Source of the DNA: Paenibacillus plantarum
Lineage (GTDB): Bacteria; Bacillota; Bacilli; Paenibacillales; NBRC-103111
Assembly: GCF_013141695.1 (NCBI RefSeq)
Contig: NZ_WHNY01000009.1
Coordinates: 1 to 64,000, forward strand
Direction of reading: 5' to 3'
DNA length: 64,000 bases
Below are positions 41,322-50,876 of this stretch, in pieces. How positions within the stretch are numbered: the stretch's first letter is position 1; each line of letters starts with the position of its first letter. Below the pieces are notes generated by a model. That model saw only the letters and a program-made list of their open reading frames with translations, made no database searches and was not told the origin of the DNA. The position numbers were made by a program, and so were the translations under genes.

Positions 41322-43884
41322 GCTCTTTGGAAGCATATTTATTCGCGACGAAGAAGCTCAGGAACGAATTGAAGGAATTGACGAGTCTGCTGGGGGTTTG
41401 CACTTAACTTTAGGCAAGATTGTGAAGGCAGCTGCTGCGCTTGGTGGTGCCATTGTCGCTGGGCTTGCTGTCGGATCAGTTATTGAAGGCGTAAATGATT
41501 TGCAAAAAGCTGTAGCGGATTTCCAATCTTCCACAGGTTCTTCGAACGATGAAATGGTTGAGTTTAAAGATACACTCACTGATATCTACGACAATAACTA
41601 TGGTGAATCATTCGATGACATTGCCAAATCAATGGCAAACTTAAGACAGACAACTGGAGCATCCGGGGAAGAACTCAAGAATCTGACTCAAAATGCACTG
41701 ATGCTTCGAGATACATTCGAATTTGAAGTTAACGATTCGATTAATGCTGCCAACAGTCTTATGAAAACATTCGGCATTAACGGTGATGAGGCTTACACCC
41801 TGATCGCGCAAGGTGCACAGAACGGGGCAAATAAAAATGGTGATCTTCTTGACACGCTAAATGAGTATTCGCCTCAATTCAAAGCTTTAGGCTTCTCAGC
41901 AAATCAATTCACCGACATCCTCATTCAAGGTGCTGCAAATGGTGCGTTTTCGATAGATAAAGTTGGAGACTCAATTAAAGAGTTTAATATTCGTGCAAAA
42001 GATGGATCTGATAGCTCGAAGTCAGCTTTTGAGAAACTCGGATTAAATGCAGATGCTTTAACGAAATCTTTTGCCAATGGTGGGAAAAGCGCCCAGGAAT
42101 CTTTTGGCCAAGTTGTATCAGCGCTAAGTAAGTTGGAAGATCCCATTTTGAAAAACCAAATTGGGGTTTCGCTCTTCGGAACACAGTTCGAGGATTTGGA
42201 AGCAACTGCAATTACATCACTGGCTAACGTTGAAAGTAAAGCTAATATGGCTGCGGATACACTTGATCAAATCAATCAAGCTGAATATAAAACGTTTACC
42301 GAAGCGATGCAAGGCATTGGCCGCAACATTCAAACGAGTCTAATTGTTCCTTTAAGCGAGAAGGTTCTGCCTTTACTCATGGAGTTCTCAGGGTGGGTTA
42401 CTTCAAAAACTCCTGAAATCAAAGAAGCTGTATCAGGTGCCATAAATGTGGCTATTGAAATATTCGAAAGGTTGAGTACTACCATTGAGTGGGTGATTGG
42501 TAACTTAAATTTACTGCTACCAGCCATTGTCGGCGTTACCGCAGTTATTGCGGCCCAGTCGATCATTAATACAGTTGTGAGTTTATACAAAGCTTGGCAA
42601 CTCGCTACAGCGACCATGACAACCGCTCAGTGGCTTTTGAACGCCGCTATGAGTGCTAACCCTATCGGACTTGTAGCGCTTGCTGTTGGGGCTCTTATTG
42701 CGGCAGGCGTGGCGCTGTATATGAACTGGGATAAGGTAACTGCTTTACTTTCTGCATCTTGGGAATGGATGAAGAAGACTGCAATTGATGTATTTACTGT
42801 AATTTCGGTTAAAGTGACTGAGGTTTGGGATTCGGTGAAGCAGATCACTATAGAGACTTGGAATTCCATTACTGAATTCTTCACAAAAGACATTCCAGCA
42901 GCCTTCAATACGGTTGTTGGATTCTTCGCTGAATTGCCAGGACGAATTTATACATTTCTGGTCGATCTATACTTAGTTAAGATTCCCTATGCAATTGGTT
43001 ACGGAATAGGTTGGATGATTAAAGCAGCTTCCGAAGGCATTCCGAAATTAATTCAGTTCTTTGAGAACTTGCCAGGGCAAATATGGGAATGGCTTGTGAA
43101 AGTATATACGAATTTTCAAACATGGCATGATAACATGCGAGATAAGGCAATTGAGGTTGGATCTTCAGTCATCAAGGGCGTTATAGATTTCTTCGCAGAG
43201 TTGCCGGGCAAGGTTTGGAATTGGCTTGTACAAGTTGTGACCAAGATGTCGGAGTGGCAGACGAATGCAAATTTGAAAGCAAAAGAAGCTGGACAGTCAA
43301 TTGTTGATAGTATTATTAATTTCATCAAGGAGCTGCCTTCTAAGATTTCTAAATGGTTTACGGATACAGTAACCGGTATTGTAGATTTCGGGACAGAAGC
43401 ATATACAGCGGCTGGTGATTTCGGCAAAAACATTGTCGATGGCATTGTTGACTTTATCAAAAATATACCGACGAAGATTGAAGAGTATGTTGGCGGAGCT
43501 GTATCAAGGGTTATGGGTTATGCAACAAAGGTCAAGGATTTAATTTCAGGAATTTTTAAAAGCGGATCAGAAGGTGTCCAGGCAGGAATGGGTAAGTCAG
43601 GATATAGCGCAACAATTTCGATTCCTGCGTTCGCAACGGGAACAAACTCTGCTCCAGGCGGTTTATCTTTGGTTGGGGAGGAAGGCCCTGAGTTAGTCAA
43701 TCTCCCACGGGGCGCCCAAGTATACACACATGAGCAGTCAAAAAACATGGTAAATTCTAGCCCGGAGTATGTGGTGGTTAAGATCCACTTGGATTCTAAG
43801 GAAATTGCACAAGTTATAGCTGTTCCTATGAATCAGGAGCTTAATGGAATCGTCAATTCAGCGATGAGGGAGATCGGGTTATGA
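41308..43884 (+). CDS. Tail tape measure protein
   Basis: 858 residues from the ATG at 41308 (GAGGTG 6 bp upstream, within the chaperone's end). It shows hydrophobic segments near 30-55, 395-430 and 440-470, long helices, and repeated Trp/Pro-marked units (FFAELPGKVWNWLV, FIKELPSKISKWF, FIKNIPTKIEEYV) in the C-terminal third. AFATGTNSAPGGLSLVGEEG near the end is typical of the family. At the usual 1.5 angstrom per residue it predicts a tail of roughly 130 nm. It is longest in the prophage, as expected. Confidence 0.93.
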   Translation: MEIFKLFGSIFIRDEEAQERIEGIDESAGGLHLTLGKIVKAAAALGGAIVAGLAVGSVIEGVNDLQKAVADFQSSTGSSNDEMVEFKDTLTDIYDNNYGESFDDIAKSMANLRQTTGASGEELKNLTQNALMLRDTFEFEVNDSINAANSLMKTFGINGDEAYTLIAQGAQNGANKNGDLLDTLNEYSPQFKALGFSANQFTDILIQGAANGAFSIDKVGDSIKEFNIRAKDGSDSSKSAFEKLGLNADALTKSFANGGKSAQESFGQVVSALSKLEDPILKNQIGVSLFGTQFEDLEATAITSLANVESKANMAADTLDQINQAEYKTFTEAMQGIGRNIQTSLIVPLSEKVLPLLMEFSGWVTSKTPEIKEAVSGAINVAIEIFERLSTTIEWVIGNLNLLLPAIVGVTAVIAAQSIINTVVSLYKAWQLATATMTTAQWLLNAAMSANPIGLVALAVGALIAAGVALYMNWDKVTALLSASWEWMKKTAIDVFTVISVKVTEVWDSVKQITIETWNSITEFFTKDIPAAFNTVVGFFAELPGRIYTFLVDLYLVKIPYAIGYGIGWMIKAASEGIPKLIQFFENLPGQIWEWLVKVYTNFQTWHDNMRDKAIEVGSSVIKGVIDFFAELPGKVWNWLVQVVTKMSEWQTNANLKAKEAGQSIVDSIINFIKELPSKISKWFTDTVTGIVDFGTEAYTAAGDFGKNIVDGIVDFIKNIPTKIEEYVGGAVSRVMGYATKVKDLISGIFKSGSEGVQAGMGKSGYSATISIPAFATGTNSAPGGLSLVGEEGPELVNLPRGAQVYTHEQSKNMVNSSPEYVVVKIHLDSKEIAQVIAVPMNQELNGIVNSAMREIGL

Positions 43885-44438
43885 TTACTTTGGACGGGTA
43901 TTCGTTAGACTACTTTGGACTCATCATCCAGCCAGGTCATGAACACGCCATTCTGCCATCTACGGTGGATCGAACGTTAGCCATTTCAGGAAAACACGGA
44001 TTATGGGACTTTGGCGCTGATTTGGGGCCAAGGTCCTTTTCTTTTCCACTAGCTTGGGCTTATGAGTTGAATCGAGTTACACTACAGCAGCGGATACGCC
44101 AATTCGCGGCTTTCTTGCTAAACAGCAGCGGACGACCGCGGTCAATTAAGTTAGAATTTGACTATGAGCCAGGTATCTATTATGTGGTGCGGTTAGTTGG
44201 TAATCTAGTGCCTGAACGGGTATTCTCACTGGCTTTCTTTAAATTACCGCTTATCGCTTTTGAACCTTTCGCTTTCGGACAGGAGCACAACTCGGATATT
44301 ACAATTACATCTTCACCGTCAACCTTGACTATCGTTTCTAGTGGAAACGTGAAGACAGAACCGACTATTACTTTAATAAACACGGGGGTAAATACAATTC
44401 ACGGTTTAACCCTAACCAATGAATATGAAGTGGAGTGA
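43881..44438 (+). CDS. Distal tail protein, N-terminal type (Dit-like)
   Basis: 185 residues. LDGYSLDYFGLIIQPGHEH, then FGADLGPRSFSFPLAW, fit the N-terminal belt domain of siphovirus distal tail proteins. The usual second, galectin-like domain is shortened. A protein resembling that missing part is encoded at 48429. The start overlaps the tape-measure stop by 4 bp. Confidence 0.8.
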   Translation: MITLDGYSLDYFGLIIQPGHEHAILPSTVDRTLAISGKHGLWDFGADLGPRSFSFPLAWAYELNRVTLQQRIRQFAAFLLNSSGRPRSIKLEFDYEPGIYYVVRLVGNLVPERVFSLAFFKLPLIAFEPFAFGQEHNSDITITSSPSTLTIVSSGNVKTEPTITLINTGVNTIHGLTLTNEYEVE

Positions 44439-44443
44439 AGCGA

Positions 44444-44839
44444 GTGAACATTTCAAACTTTTTAGCTTCTGCACTATTGAACCAGGTATTCCGCAATACA
44501 GCTTACACTAGGCCGACTAATGTTTACGTTGCTCTATATACGAGTAATCCGACAGCAGGCGATTTGGGCACAGAAGTGACAGGCGGGGATTATGCTAGGC
44601 AATCAATTATTTGCTCAGCTCCAGCTATAGTGAGCGGCAAGGAAACAATCAAGAACAATGCAGAAATTGTTTTTCCGGTTGCTACGGCCGACTGGGGAAC
44701 GGTAACGCATATTGGTATTCGTGATGCTCTAACAAGTGGAAATCTTCTTTACTTCGGAGCAATAGACAATCAACGGACTATACTCGATGGCGATAGGCTA
44801 CGGTTTTCTGCAGACGCTGTCGTCATGACATTGAGCTAG
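44444..44839 (+). CDS. Phage tail fibre-associated protein (Gp80-like)
   Basis: 131 residues from a GTG at 44444 (GGAG 8 bp upstream); a GTG at 44435 overlapping the previous stop is also possible. YVALYTSNPTAGDLGTEVTG, then GGDYARQSIICSAP and WGTVTHIGIRDA, match a beta-sandwich family seen next to tail fibres in many siphoviruses. Likely part of the baseplate or fibre adaptor. Confidence 0.72.
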   Translation: MNISNFLASALLNQVFRNTAYTRPTNVYVALYTSNPTAGDLGTEVTGGDYARQSIICSAPAIVSGKETIKNNAEIVFPVATADWGTVTHIGIRDALTSGNLLYFGAIDNQRTILDGDRLRFSADAVVMTLS

Positions 44840-44854
44840 AGAGGAGAATGAAAC

Positions 44855-46714
44855 ATGGCTCAAACGCCAATGTATCCGGCACTTGCGAATTCGCCACAAA
44901 CGGAGCTATCTGCGGCGATCACAGATGTAGAAACAACTCTATCTGTCGTTAATGCCGGGCTTCTCCCGGCAGCACCGAATCTAGCCACAATAGGAAACGA
45001 CGAGACAGCAGAGACGATCTTATACACGGGGATAAGTGGTAACGATCTTACAGGGGTAACAAGGGGCTTCCAGAGCACAGCCAAGAGTTGGAGTATCGGA
45101 GCTCAAGTATCACGTAACTTTACTGCATATGATCACGATACGTTCAAAGGTAATATCGAGGATTTAAGTGTCGATCTTGTTGCGTATAAGGCGGAAACTG
45201 CGACAGGGATTACTAATGCAAAGACAGCTTTTGGAGCTAAGGGTGACAATTCAACAGATGATACAGCAGCAATTCAAGCGGCGATAGATGCTGCTATCCA
45301 ATCCACTGGAATACTGTATCTCCCGCAAGGAACATATCGAACAACAGGCACACTGTACATTTGGGGAACGATAAGGATTGTAGGGGCAAAAGGAAAGATC
45401 TACGGGCAACCAACTGTAATTAATTACAATGGTAATGGTGTTGCGATACATTTTCAAAAGAAAAACTCACCATCTGGACCTCTAATTGAATCAACAAACA
45501 TCGGAGGAGTTTTCCTTGAAAACATTAATATTCAACGTAACTTTTCTGGTGACGGATCTTTTGGAACACAAGGTGTAGGGTATAACCTACATTATGTAAG
45601 CGAAGGATCTTTCGATAAAGTAGGGGTTACAGGATTTAAAGTAGGTCATCAATGTCAAGGATTAACGATATTCGAATTTAATAAATGCGATATACTTTTT
45701 TGCCAGTACGGTACCTCGTTAAGAAAAACCAGTGTTGTTGGTGGTACTGAGTTGGCAAATACGCATGTTTCATACAATGCTTGCAACTTTTACATGAATG
45801 ACGAAGCCCACGTTCTTGCTGGGGGTGCGAAAGTATCATTCTTTGAATGCCACATGGAGCAGACAAAAGCAACTTTCTTATTCGATGGATCAGTGAACAA
45901 TAATCCAATGGAGAACTTTGTTATTCAAGCGTGCAATATGCGGAATCACACAGGAGATATGGGGACAGAGTACACAGATTCTCGAATACTTAAGTTCGTT
46001 GGTGGAGTTTCGCTTACTTTTCTATTAGACAATATCCATTTTTTTGATAATTTTTGCAAGCTTAAGGGCGATAATGCAGTTCCAATCGAAATACTGACTA
46101 ACTCTAACTCGAACATGACAGTGTTTATAGATATGGAGAATAATACCTTTTATGGAGCTCCGCTTGGTATTGTTGTTTCAGATAGTGCGTTTCAGCCTGC
46201 GATTGATTTCGGCTATCGAAGAGTAAGGAAAGAAGATGGATCAGTATATTCTCCCGCTGTTCCCGATATGACTAACGGAAAAAAATTGGGATGGATGACT
46301 GCAAGCGATAGGAATAGAGTATCTGGAGTCATTCAGCTTGGAGACAACACACAGATCACTGAAAACGAAGGTGCGCTGTACTATGATTATGTGGGACATA
46401 TCCCAAAAGTAAGAGGCCAAAACAGAACGCAAAACCTGCTACCTATGACCTTCGGAACAGCAGCTCCAACAAGTGGTGCATATACACTGTTGGATGTGGT
46501 TTTTAACTCTTCCCCATCTAGAACTAAAAACATTTCGCATTGGAAACCTACGGCAGCTGGTACACCGGGTACATGGAGAGCTTTCGGATGTGGCAATGGG
46601 ACGACTGCAGAACGAACTGCTCTTACAATGGCTACTGGAGATGCAGGATATATGTATTTCGATACCGATTTAGCAAAAATGGTTATGTGGTCGGGGACAG
46701 CTTGGTTAATATAG
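44855..46714 (+). CDS. Tail spike with pectate-lyase-type beta-helix
   Basis: 619 residues. The N-terminal 110 residues are an adaptor (TELSAAITDVETTLSVVNAG). At about 127, FGAKGDNSTDDTAAIQAAID and YLPQGTYRTTGTLYI mark the start of a right-handed beta-helix of the pectate lyase 3 family. The C-terminal 150 residues, from about 470, are a separate receptor or trimerisation domain. It should bind or cut a cell-wall glycan of the host. AGAGGAG lies before the ATG. Confidence 0.85.
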   Translation: MAQTPMYPALANSPQTELSAAITDVETTLSVVNAGLLPAAPNLATIGNDETAETILYTGISGNDLTGVTRGFQSTAKSWSIGAQVSRNFTAYDHDTFKGNIEDLSVDLVAYKAETATGITNAKTAFGAKGDNSTDDTAAIQAAIDAAIQSTGILYLPQGTYRTTGTLYIWGTIRIVGAKGKIYGQPTVINYNGNGVAIHFQKKNSPSGPLIESTNIGGVFLENINIQRNFSGDGSFGTQGVGYNLHYVSEGSFDKVGVTGFKVGHQCQGLTIFEFNKCDILFCQYGTSLRKTSVVGGTELANTHVSYNACNFYMNDEAHVLAGGAKVSFFECHMEQTKATFLFDGSVNNNPMENFVIQACNMRNHTGDMGTEYTDSRILKFVGGVSLTFLLDNIHFFDNFCKLKGDNAVPIEILTNSNSNMTVFIDMENNTFYGAPLGIVVSDSAFQPAIDFGYRRVRKEDGSVYSPAVPDMTNGKKLGWMTASDRNRVSGVIQLGDNTQITENEGALYYDYVGHIPKVRGQNRTQNLLPMTFGTAAPTSGAYTLLDVVFNSSPSRTKNISHWKPTAAGTPGTWRAFGCGNGTTAERTALTMATGDAGYMYFDTDLAKMVMWSGTAWLI

Positions 46715-46727
46715 GGAGGGATTTAAG

Positions 46728-47000
46728 TTGGCAATACTGAGGGCAGTTGAAACGGAATCAGGAGTTATGGTGGAAAACGCTTATGCCCGTATCGATACGA
46801 TAAGCGGTAGCAAAAATCAAATAGCAATTACACTAAACTACTATTTATCCCAAAGCCATTATACTGATGGAAAAAGTTATGTGCATCAGGAAGTTTATTC
46901 ATATGAACCTGAGGTGGAAGGAGAATCGGATAATTTCATTAAACAAGGATATGAGCATATTAAATCTTTATCCGGGTTTTCTAAAGCTATAGATGCGTAG
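46728..47000 (+). CDS. Small tail-region protein, unknown
   Basis: 90 residues from a TTG start with GGGAGGG 8 bp upstream. AILRAVETESGVMVENAYAR after the initiator is followed by a beta-rich middle and a C-terminal helix (FIKQGYEHIKSL). Such proteins are common next to tail spikes. The role is unknown. Confidence 0.72.
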   Translation: MAILRAVETESGVMVENAYARIDTISGSKNQIAITLNYYLSQSHYTDGKSYVHQEVYSYEPEVEGESDNFIKQGYEHIKSLSGFSKAIDA

Positions 47001-47037
47001 TTGGACTAAGCTGTTGCTGTAATATACTGTCGACTGT

Positions 47038-47057
47038 TTGACAAATTCTGATATAAT
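47038..47057 (+). promoter_or_regulatory. Promoter of the membrane-protein moron
   Basis: An extended -10 box, TGATATAAT, lies at 47049-47057. A TTGACA at 47038-47043 is only 8 bp upstream, too close to act as its -35. The extended -10 can work without a strong -35. It is 36 bp before the GTG of the membrane gene. Confidence 0.65.
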
Positions 47058-47092
47058 AGTCCTATTCTATCAGTCAGAAGGAGTCTATTTTT

Positions 47093-48334
47093 GTGGTTAT
47101 ACTACTAATTTTGGCAATCCAATTATTTTATTTATTTCGAGAAACGCAATTTAATAAAAGTTGTGGATTTATCATCTTTTCATCTTTAGCTTGGAACATT
47201 GGTTGGCTAATTATATTGCAGCTTGAGTTGTCTGCTACAGGCACTTCCACATATGGAAGTGATGAAACAGCGTACTTCAATACTATGTTACAAGCATACG
47301 ATTCAGAAAATTGGTACGAAATAGTAAAAAATGACTTTAATTTTACTTATGTTTTATATGGTACCCTTATCTTCAAAACTAATATTTTCGATCCTAGCGT
47401 GTTTTTTGTTCGTCTCGGGAATGTTCTATTGCTAATCAACATGTTGATGTTTGTGTACCTTATATTGACAAAAACATTTCTGATTAAGTCCAAAACAGTT
47501 TACTACGGGTTGTTATTTATCGGTTTTAACGGGATTATTACATGGACTGCAATACGAAATCTAAAAGATGTAATGTTTGTTTATTTTCTTGTCTTATTTA
47601 TTTACATCTTGTTAGAATTATTTTTGCATAAACGATGGTCAATTATTAGGATCATCGGTTTAGCGTTGTCCTGGTTTGTATTAGAAGACATCCGACAGTG
47701 GTTTCCTTACATGGCGATTGCTTCAATCGCGCTCATTATCTTTGTTACTTTAGTTAAAAATAAAAGATTCTTTTTTGCATCGGTTTTAATGGGTGGAATT
47801 GTGGTGGCGTCTGTTCCATTGTTTCAGAAAGGGTTATCGACTTTGTTAGTTTACACTGTCAATTACTCAGAAGCTTATGATGGAGGCAATATAACAAATT
47901 TAAATAACATCAGTTTTTTAAGTCTACCGTTCTCTATGGGGAGATTTATTTTAGGGCCTGGACCTATCAGGGGTATGTTTGGATCAGATTCATTTTTAAC
48001 ATACACAACAACAGGTAATCTTTTGATTACTCTTGGTGGTTTAGTGTGGTGGGCTGTTCTGCCACTGTTTTTGATGGCACTTATGTCATTTAGAAATATT
48101 AAAAAAATGTATCTTGTATTATTCATCCTTTTATTTTATTGGGCAACATATTCTTACGCTTATGCCGGATCAGGTGATACCCGACTGAGAGGGGTTTTGT
48201 ATGTCTTATGTGCTATATACACAATACCTTATCTAGTTAATCAATTTAAAAAACGAATGATCCCTCTTTATGTATTATCATTTATAGCAATTGTATTGGT
48301 GGGAAGTTACTTTTCATACATTAGTCTCGCTTAG
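47093..48334 (+). CDS. Polytopic membrane protein, prophage moron (glycan polymerase-like)
   Basis: 413 residues with about ten hydrophobic segments and a long extracytoplasmic loop (about 40-75, GSDETAYFNTMLQAYDS) near the N-terminus. The pattern and composition recall EpsG/Wzy-type polysaccharide polymerases or lipid-linked glycosyltransferases, but I cannot assign a family. The gene has its own extended -10 promoter and terminator, interrupts the tail module, and is more A+T-rich than its neighbours. These are the signs of a late-acquired lysogenic conversion gene. The GTG start has AAGGAG 9 bp upstream. It could change host surface glycans and block superinfection. Confidence 0.75.
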   Translation: MVILLILAIQLFYLFRETQFNKSCGFIIFSSLAWNIGWLIILQLELSATGTSTYGSDETAYFNTMLQAYDSENWYEIVKNDFNFTYVLYGTLIFKTNIFDPSVFFVRLGNVLLLINMLMFVYLILTKTFLIKSKTVYYGLLFIGFNGIITWTAIRNLKDVMFVYFLVLFIYILLELFLHKRWSIIRIIGLALSWFVLEDIRQWFPYMAIASIALIIFVTLVKNKRFFFASVLMGGIVVASVPLFQKGLSTLLVYTVNYSEAYDGGNITNLNNISFLSLPFSMGRFILGPGPIRGMFGSDSFLTYTTTGNLLITLGGLVWWAVLPLFLMALMSFRNIKKMYLVLFILLFYWATYSYAYAGSGDTRLRGVLYVLCAIYTIPYLVNQFKKRMIPLYVLSFIAIVLVGSYFSYISLA

Positions 48335-48375
48335 AATTTATGTTGGTGAGCAATAGGACGATTATACGCAGCAAG

Positions 48376-48408
48376 CAGCCCTCCCGTTAACAGGAAGGGC
48401 TTTTCACT
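48376..48408 (+). terminator. Terminator of the moron
   Basis: AGCCCTCCC / AGGAAGGGCT, with loop GTTAAC, is followed by TTTT. It lies 42 bp after the moron stop and before the next tail gene. Confidence 0.85.
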
Positions 48409-48428
48409 TTATCAAAGGACGGTGAACC

Positions 48429-48950
48429 ATGTTCAACCGTAATCGTTTTAATAGAATGGCATTCAATCGTTCTATGTCGTATGACATTATGGTTTCAATT
48501 AACCTGAACGGAGAAGGCGGAATAACATCAAAGACGACTGTAGAGTTTAACTCAAAAACGAATCTCGATGGCGAGGGCACGTTAGCAGCCAATGGAACTC
48601 GCGAGTTATTCTTCTCTGTCCAATTAGATGGCGAAACTTCGATGGATCCAGTTTGGATGACTCGTGAGATTTTCTACAAAGCAGTTATGAATGTCTTGGG
48701 ATCCATGACAGCAAAATCCAAGAAATATCATGTCGATAAGATTATATTCAGTGGAGATTTTCAACCAGGCGACAAAATTGTCATGGACAGTAAAAACCTT
48801 ACGGTGACTAAAAATGGTATCAATTCTCTTCAATACGTTAGTGGCGATCTAATCGATCTAGTCCTTGGTCAAAATTCACTGAAATATTCAGATGCTGAGA
48901 GCGGACGAACCGTGCAGCTTCAAATTACACATCGAGATAAATTCGTTTAG
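48429..48950 (+). CDS. Tail protein with Dit C-terminal-like domain
   Basis: 173 residues. The first 85 are low-complexity and beta-rich with repeats of (S/N)LxGEG (INLNGEGGITS, TNLDGEGTLAA, VQLDGETSMDP). The C-terminal half (FSGDFQPGDKIVMDSKNLTV, SGDLIDLVLGQNSLKYSD) matches the galectin-like second domain of siphovirus distal tail proteins. It probably works with the shortened Dit at 43881. The start at 48429 has AGGACGG upstream. Confidence 0.72.
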   Translation: MFNRNRFNRMAFNRSMSYDIMVSINLNGEGGITSKTTVEFNSKTNLDGEGTLAANGTRELFFSVQLDGETSMDPVWMTREIFYKAVMNVLGSMTAKSKKYHVDKIIFSGDFQPGDKIVMDSKNLTVTKNGINSLQYVSGDLIDLVLGQNSLKYSDAESGRTVQLQITHRDKFV

Positions 48951-48962
48951 GAGTTGGTTATC

Positions 48963-50876
48963 TTGCCAAAGGCACCAGTGACAATTTATGACACTCAAAT
49001 GCGTCGAGTTGCCTTTCTTGAAAACGCCTTTTCTATTGGCTACAGCATGCCGCTGAATGGCTTATTTACAGCAAGCTTCAGCCTGCCAGCGAATGATCCA
49101 AAGGTGAAGGAATGCAAGTCGCTTTATTTTGTCGAGCTGTATGATGAGCGTGAGCGAGTGGAGCTTTTCCGAATTGTGCCGAACACAGCAACACGCAGCA
49201 ATAATGGTCAAACTGTCACGTATCAATGTGAGCATGTACTGGCAACGTTACTTGATGATGTCATGTTCCTGTACCATACGATCGGCAACTTGGGCGTATA
49301 CACGGCGAACGTACTGACCTATATATTATCAAAGCAGACCACGGAACGTTGGCAGCTGGGAGCAATCGATTTTCACCGACAATTTGAATATAACTGGGAA
49401 AACGAAAATCTGCTGTCCGCCTTATTCAGTGTCCCGAAGCCTTTTGATGAGGAATACCAATGGAGCTATGACACAACATCTTATCCGTGGAAAATAAACC
49501 TTATGGAGCCCTCACAGGGTGTGGATGTCTATATTCGATATGGCACAAATATGCAAGGTATTACTAAAACAGTGGATCCCACTGGACTTTGCACCAGAAT
49601 GTATGGGCTTGGTTATGGTGAAGGTGTAAATCAACTTACTTTTTCGGAGATTAACGGGGGGATCCCCTACGTCGAAGACGCTGCAGCTCAGGAGAAGTAT
49701 GGTATCGTTTCACGTATTTTCGCAGATACGAGGTTTCAATTTGCAGAAACGCTTAAAGCGCGATGCGTAACACTTTTAAATCAACTAAAAGAACCACGTG
49801 TCACCTATAGCACCTCTGCATCTGAGATCAGTCAATTAAATGGACAGAAAATTTATAAATTTGTTTCAGGGGCAAATGTGAGAGTGCTAGATGCAGAGAT
49901 GGGCGAGGACTTTATTGCACGGATCGTAAAGGTTTCTAAAAATGATTTGCGCGGTGCCCCAGGAGATGTTCAGCTAGAAATTGCTAATCGTGGACAGGAT
50001 CTTTCTGGCACGATTGCGGATCTTGCCAATCGGCAGCGGATTAGTGAGGTATACGCCCAAGGTGCGACAAACCTTGATAGTCATGATTTTGCAGATAATT
50101 GTGATCCTCTGCATCCGGCAGTGCTTCGACTCTACATTCCGGAAGAGACAGCTCGTATTAATAAGGTCAGGCTTTCTTATAAGTCTGAGGCATTCAGGTC
50201 GTACGAAAGAGCGATTGAAGCAGCGCCTGCTGTGACATCAGGTCCAAGTAGCACAACTACGACGGCAAGTGGCGGGGCTACGACTTCGGGTCCGAGTAGT
50301 GTTACTACTACAGGAGTCTCCGGTGGACAAACTGGTTTAAGCACAACTGGAGGAGGGGTATGGAATATAGGTTCAGGAACAACCAATGATATGGTATCAT
50401 TTCAGCCAAATCATGATCACGGGATTGACTATGGGACTCAATTACAAACGGTAGGAGGAGGTTCAGTAACATGGGTTCCATCAGGAGGTCATCGTCATAT
50501 TCTTGATCACCACGATCATCAATATGCCACATTAGATCATTCTCACGGAATGGATCACACTCACTCAATTGCCCCACATACACACGGAATGGATCATACG
50601 CATCAAATCCCGTCGCACACTCATGATATTGAATACGGAATTTTCGAAGGTCCTACTCCGTCTTCAGTTTCTCTCGATGTCGATGGAAACAATACCACAT
50701 TAACAGGCACAAGCGTAGACGATTTTGATATTATACCTTTTTTATCAAAAGACACTAGTGGTAAAGTATTGAGAGGATGGCATGAAATTAAAATAACGCC
50801 CAATTCTCTTGGGCGCATAGTATCGAGTGTCAACATACAACTGTTTGTGCAAAGTCGCGGAGGCGGTGACTACTAA
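48963..50876 (+). CDS. Tail tip protein / prophage endopeptidase-like tail (Tal family) with His-rich C-terminal part
   Basis: 637 residues from a TTG at 48963 (AGGAG 9 bp upstream). The N-terminal 400 residues follow the phage minor structural / Tal layout (YDTQMRRVAFLENAFSIGYS, ENENLLSALFSVPKPF, RVSYxx-type loops). A Ser/Thr/Gly linker follows (about 420-465). Then about 70 residues are dense in His (HNHDHGI-like, DHSHGMDHTHSI, HTHGMDHTHQIPSHTH), arranged as spaced HxH pairs. In T4 gp12 and P2 gpV-type tips such pairs bind iron at the trimer axis. It ends beside a minus-strand gene with overlapping stops. Confidence 0.85.
   Translation: MPKAPVTIYDTQMRRVAFLENAFSIGYSMPLNGLFTASFSLPANDPKVKECKSLYFVELYDERERVELFRIVPNTATRSNNGQTVTYQCEHVLATLLDDVMFLYHTIGNLGVYTANVLTYILSKQTTERWQLGAIDFHRQFEYNWENENLLSALFSVPKPFDEEYQWSYDTTSYPWKINLMEPSQGVDVYIRYGTNMQGITKTVDPTGLCTRMYGLGYGEGVNQLTFSEINGGIPYVEDAAAQEKYGIVSRIFADTRFQFAETLKARCVTLLNQLKEPRVTYSTSASEISQLNGQKIYKFVSGANVRVLDAEMGEDFIARIVKVSKNDLRGAPGDVQLEIANRGQDLSGTIADLANRQRISEVYAQGATNLDSHDFADNCDPLHPAVLRLYIPEETARINKVRLSYKSEAFRSYERAIEAAPAVTSGPSSTTTTASGGATTSGPSSVTTTGVSGGQTGLSTTGGGVWNIGSGTTNDMVSFQPNHDHGIDYGTQLQTVGGGSVTWVPSGGHRHILDHHDHQYATLDHSHGMDHTHSIAPHTHGMDHTHQIPSHTHDIEYGIFEGPTPSSVSLDVDGNNTTLTGTSVDDFDIIPFLSKDTSGKVLRGWHEIKITPNSLGRIVSSVNIQLFVQSRGGGDY

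Noticed and set aside
47038..47057. TTGACA and TATAAT as a standard promoter
   Set aside because: The two boxes are only 8 bp apart. I keep the extended -10 as the active element.
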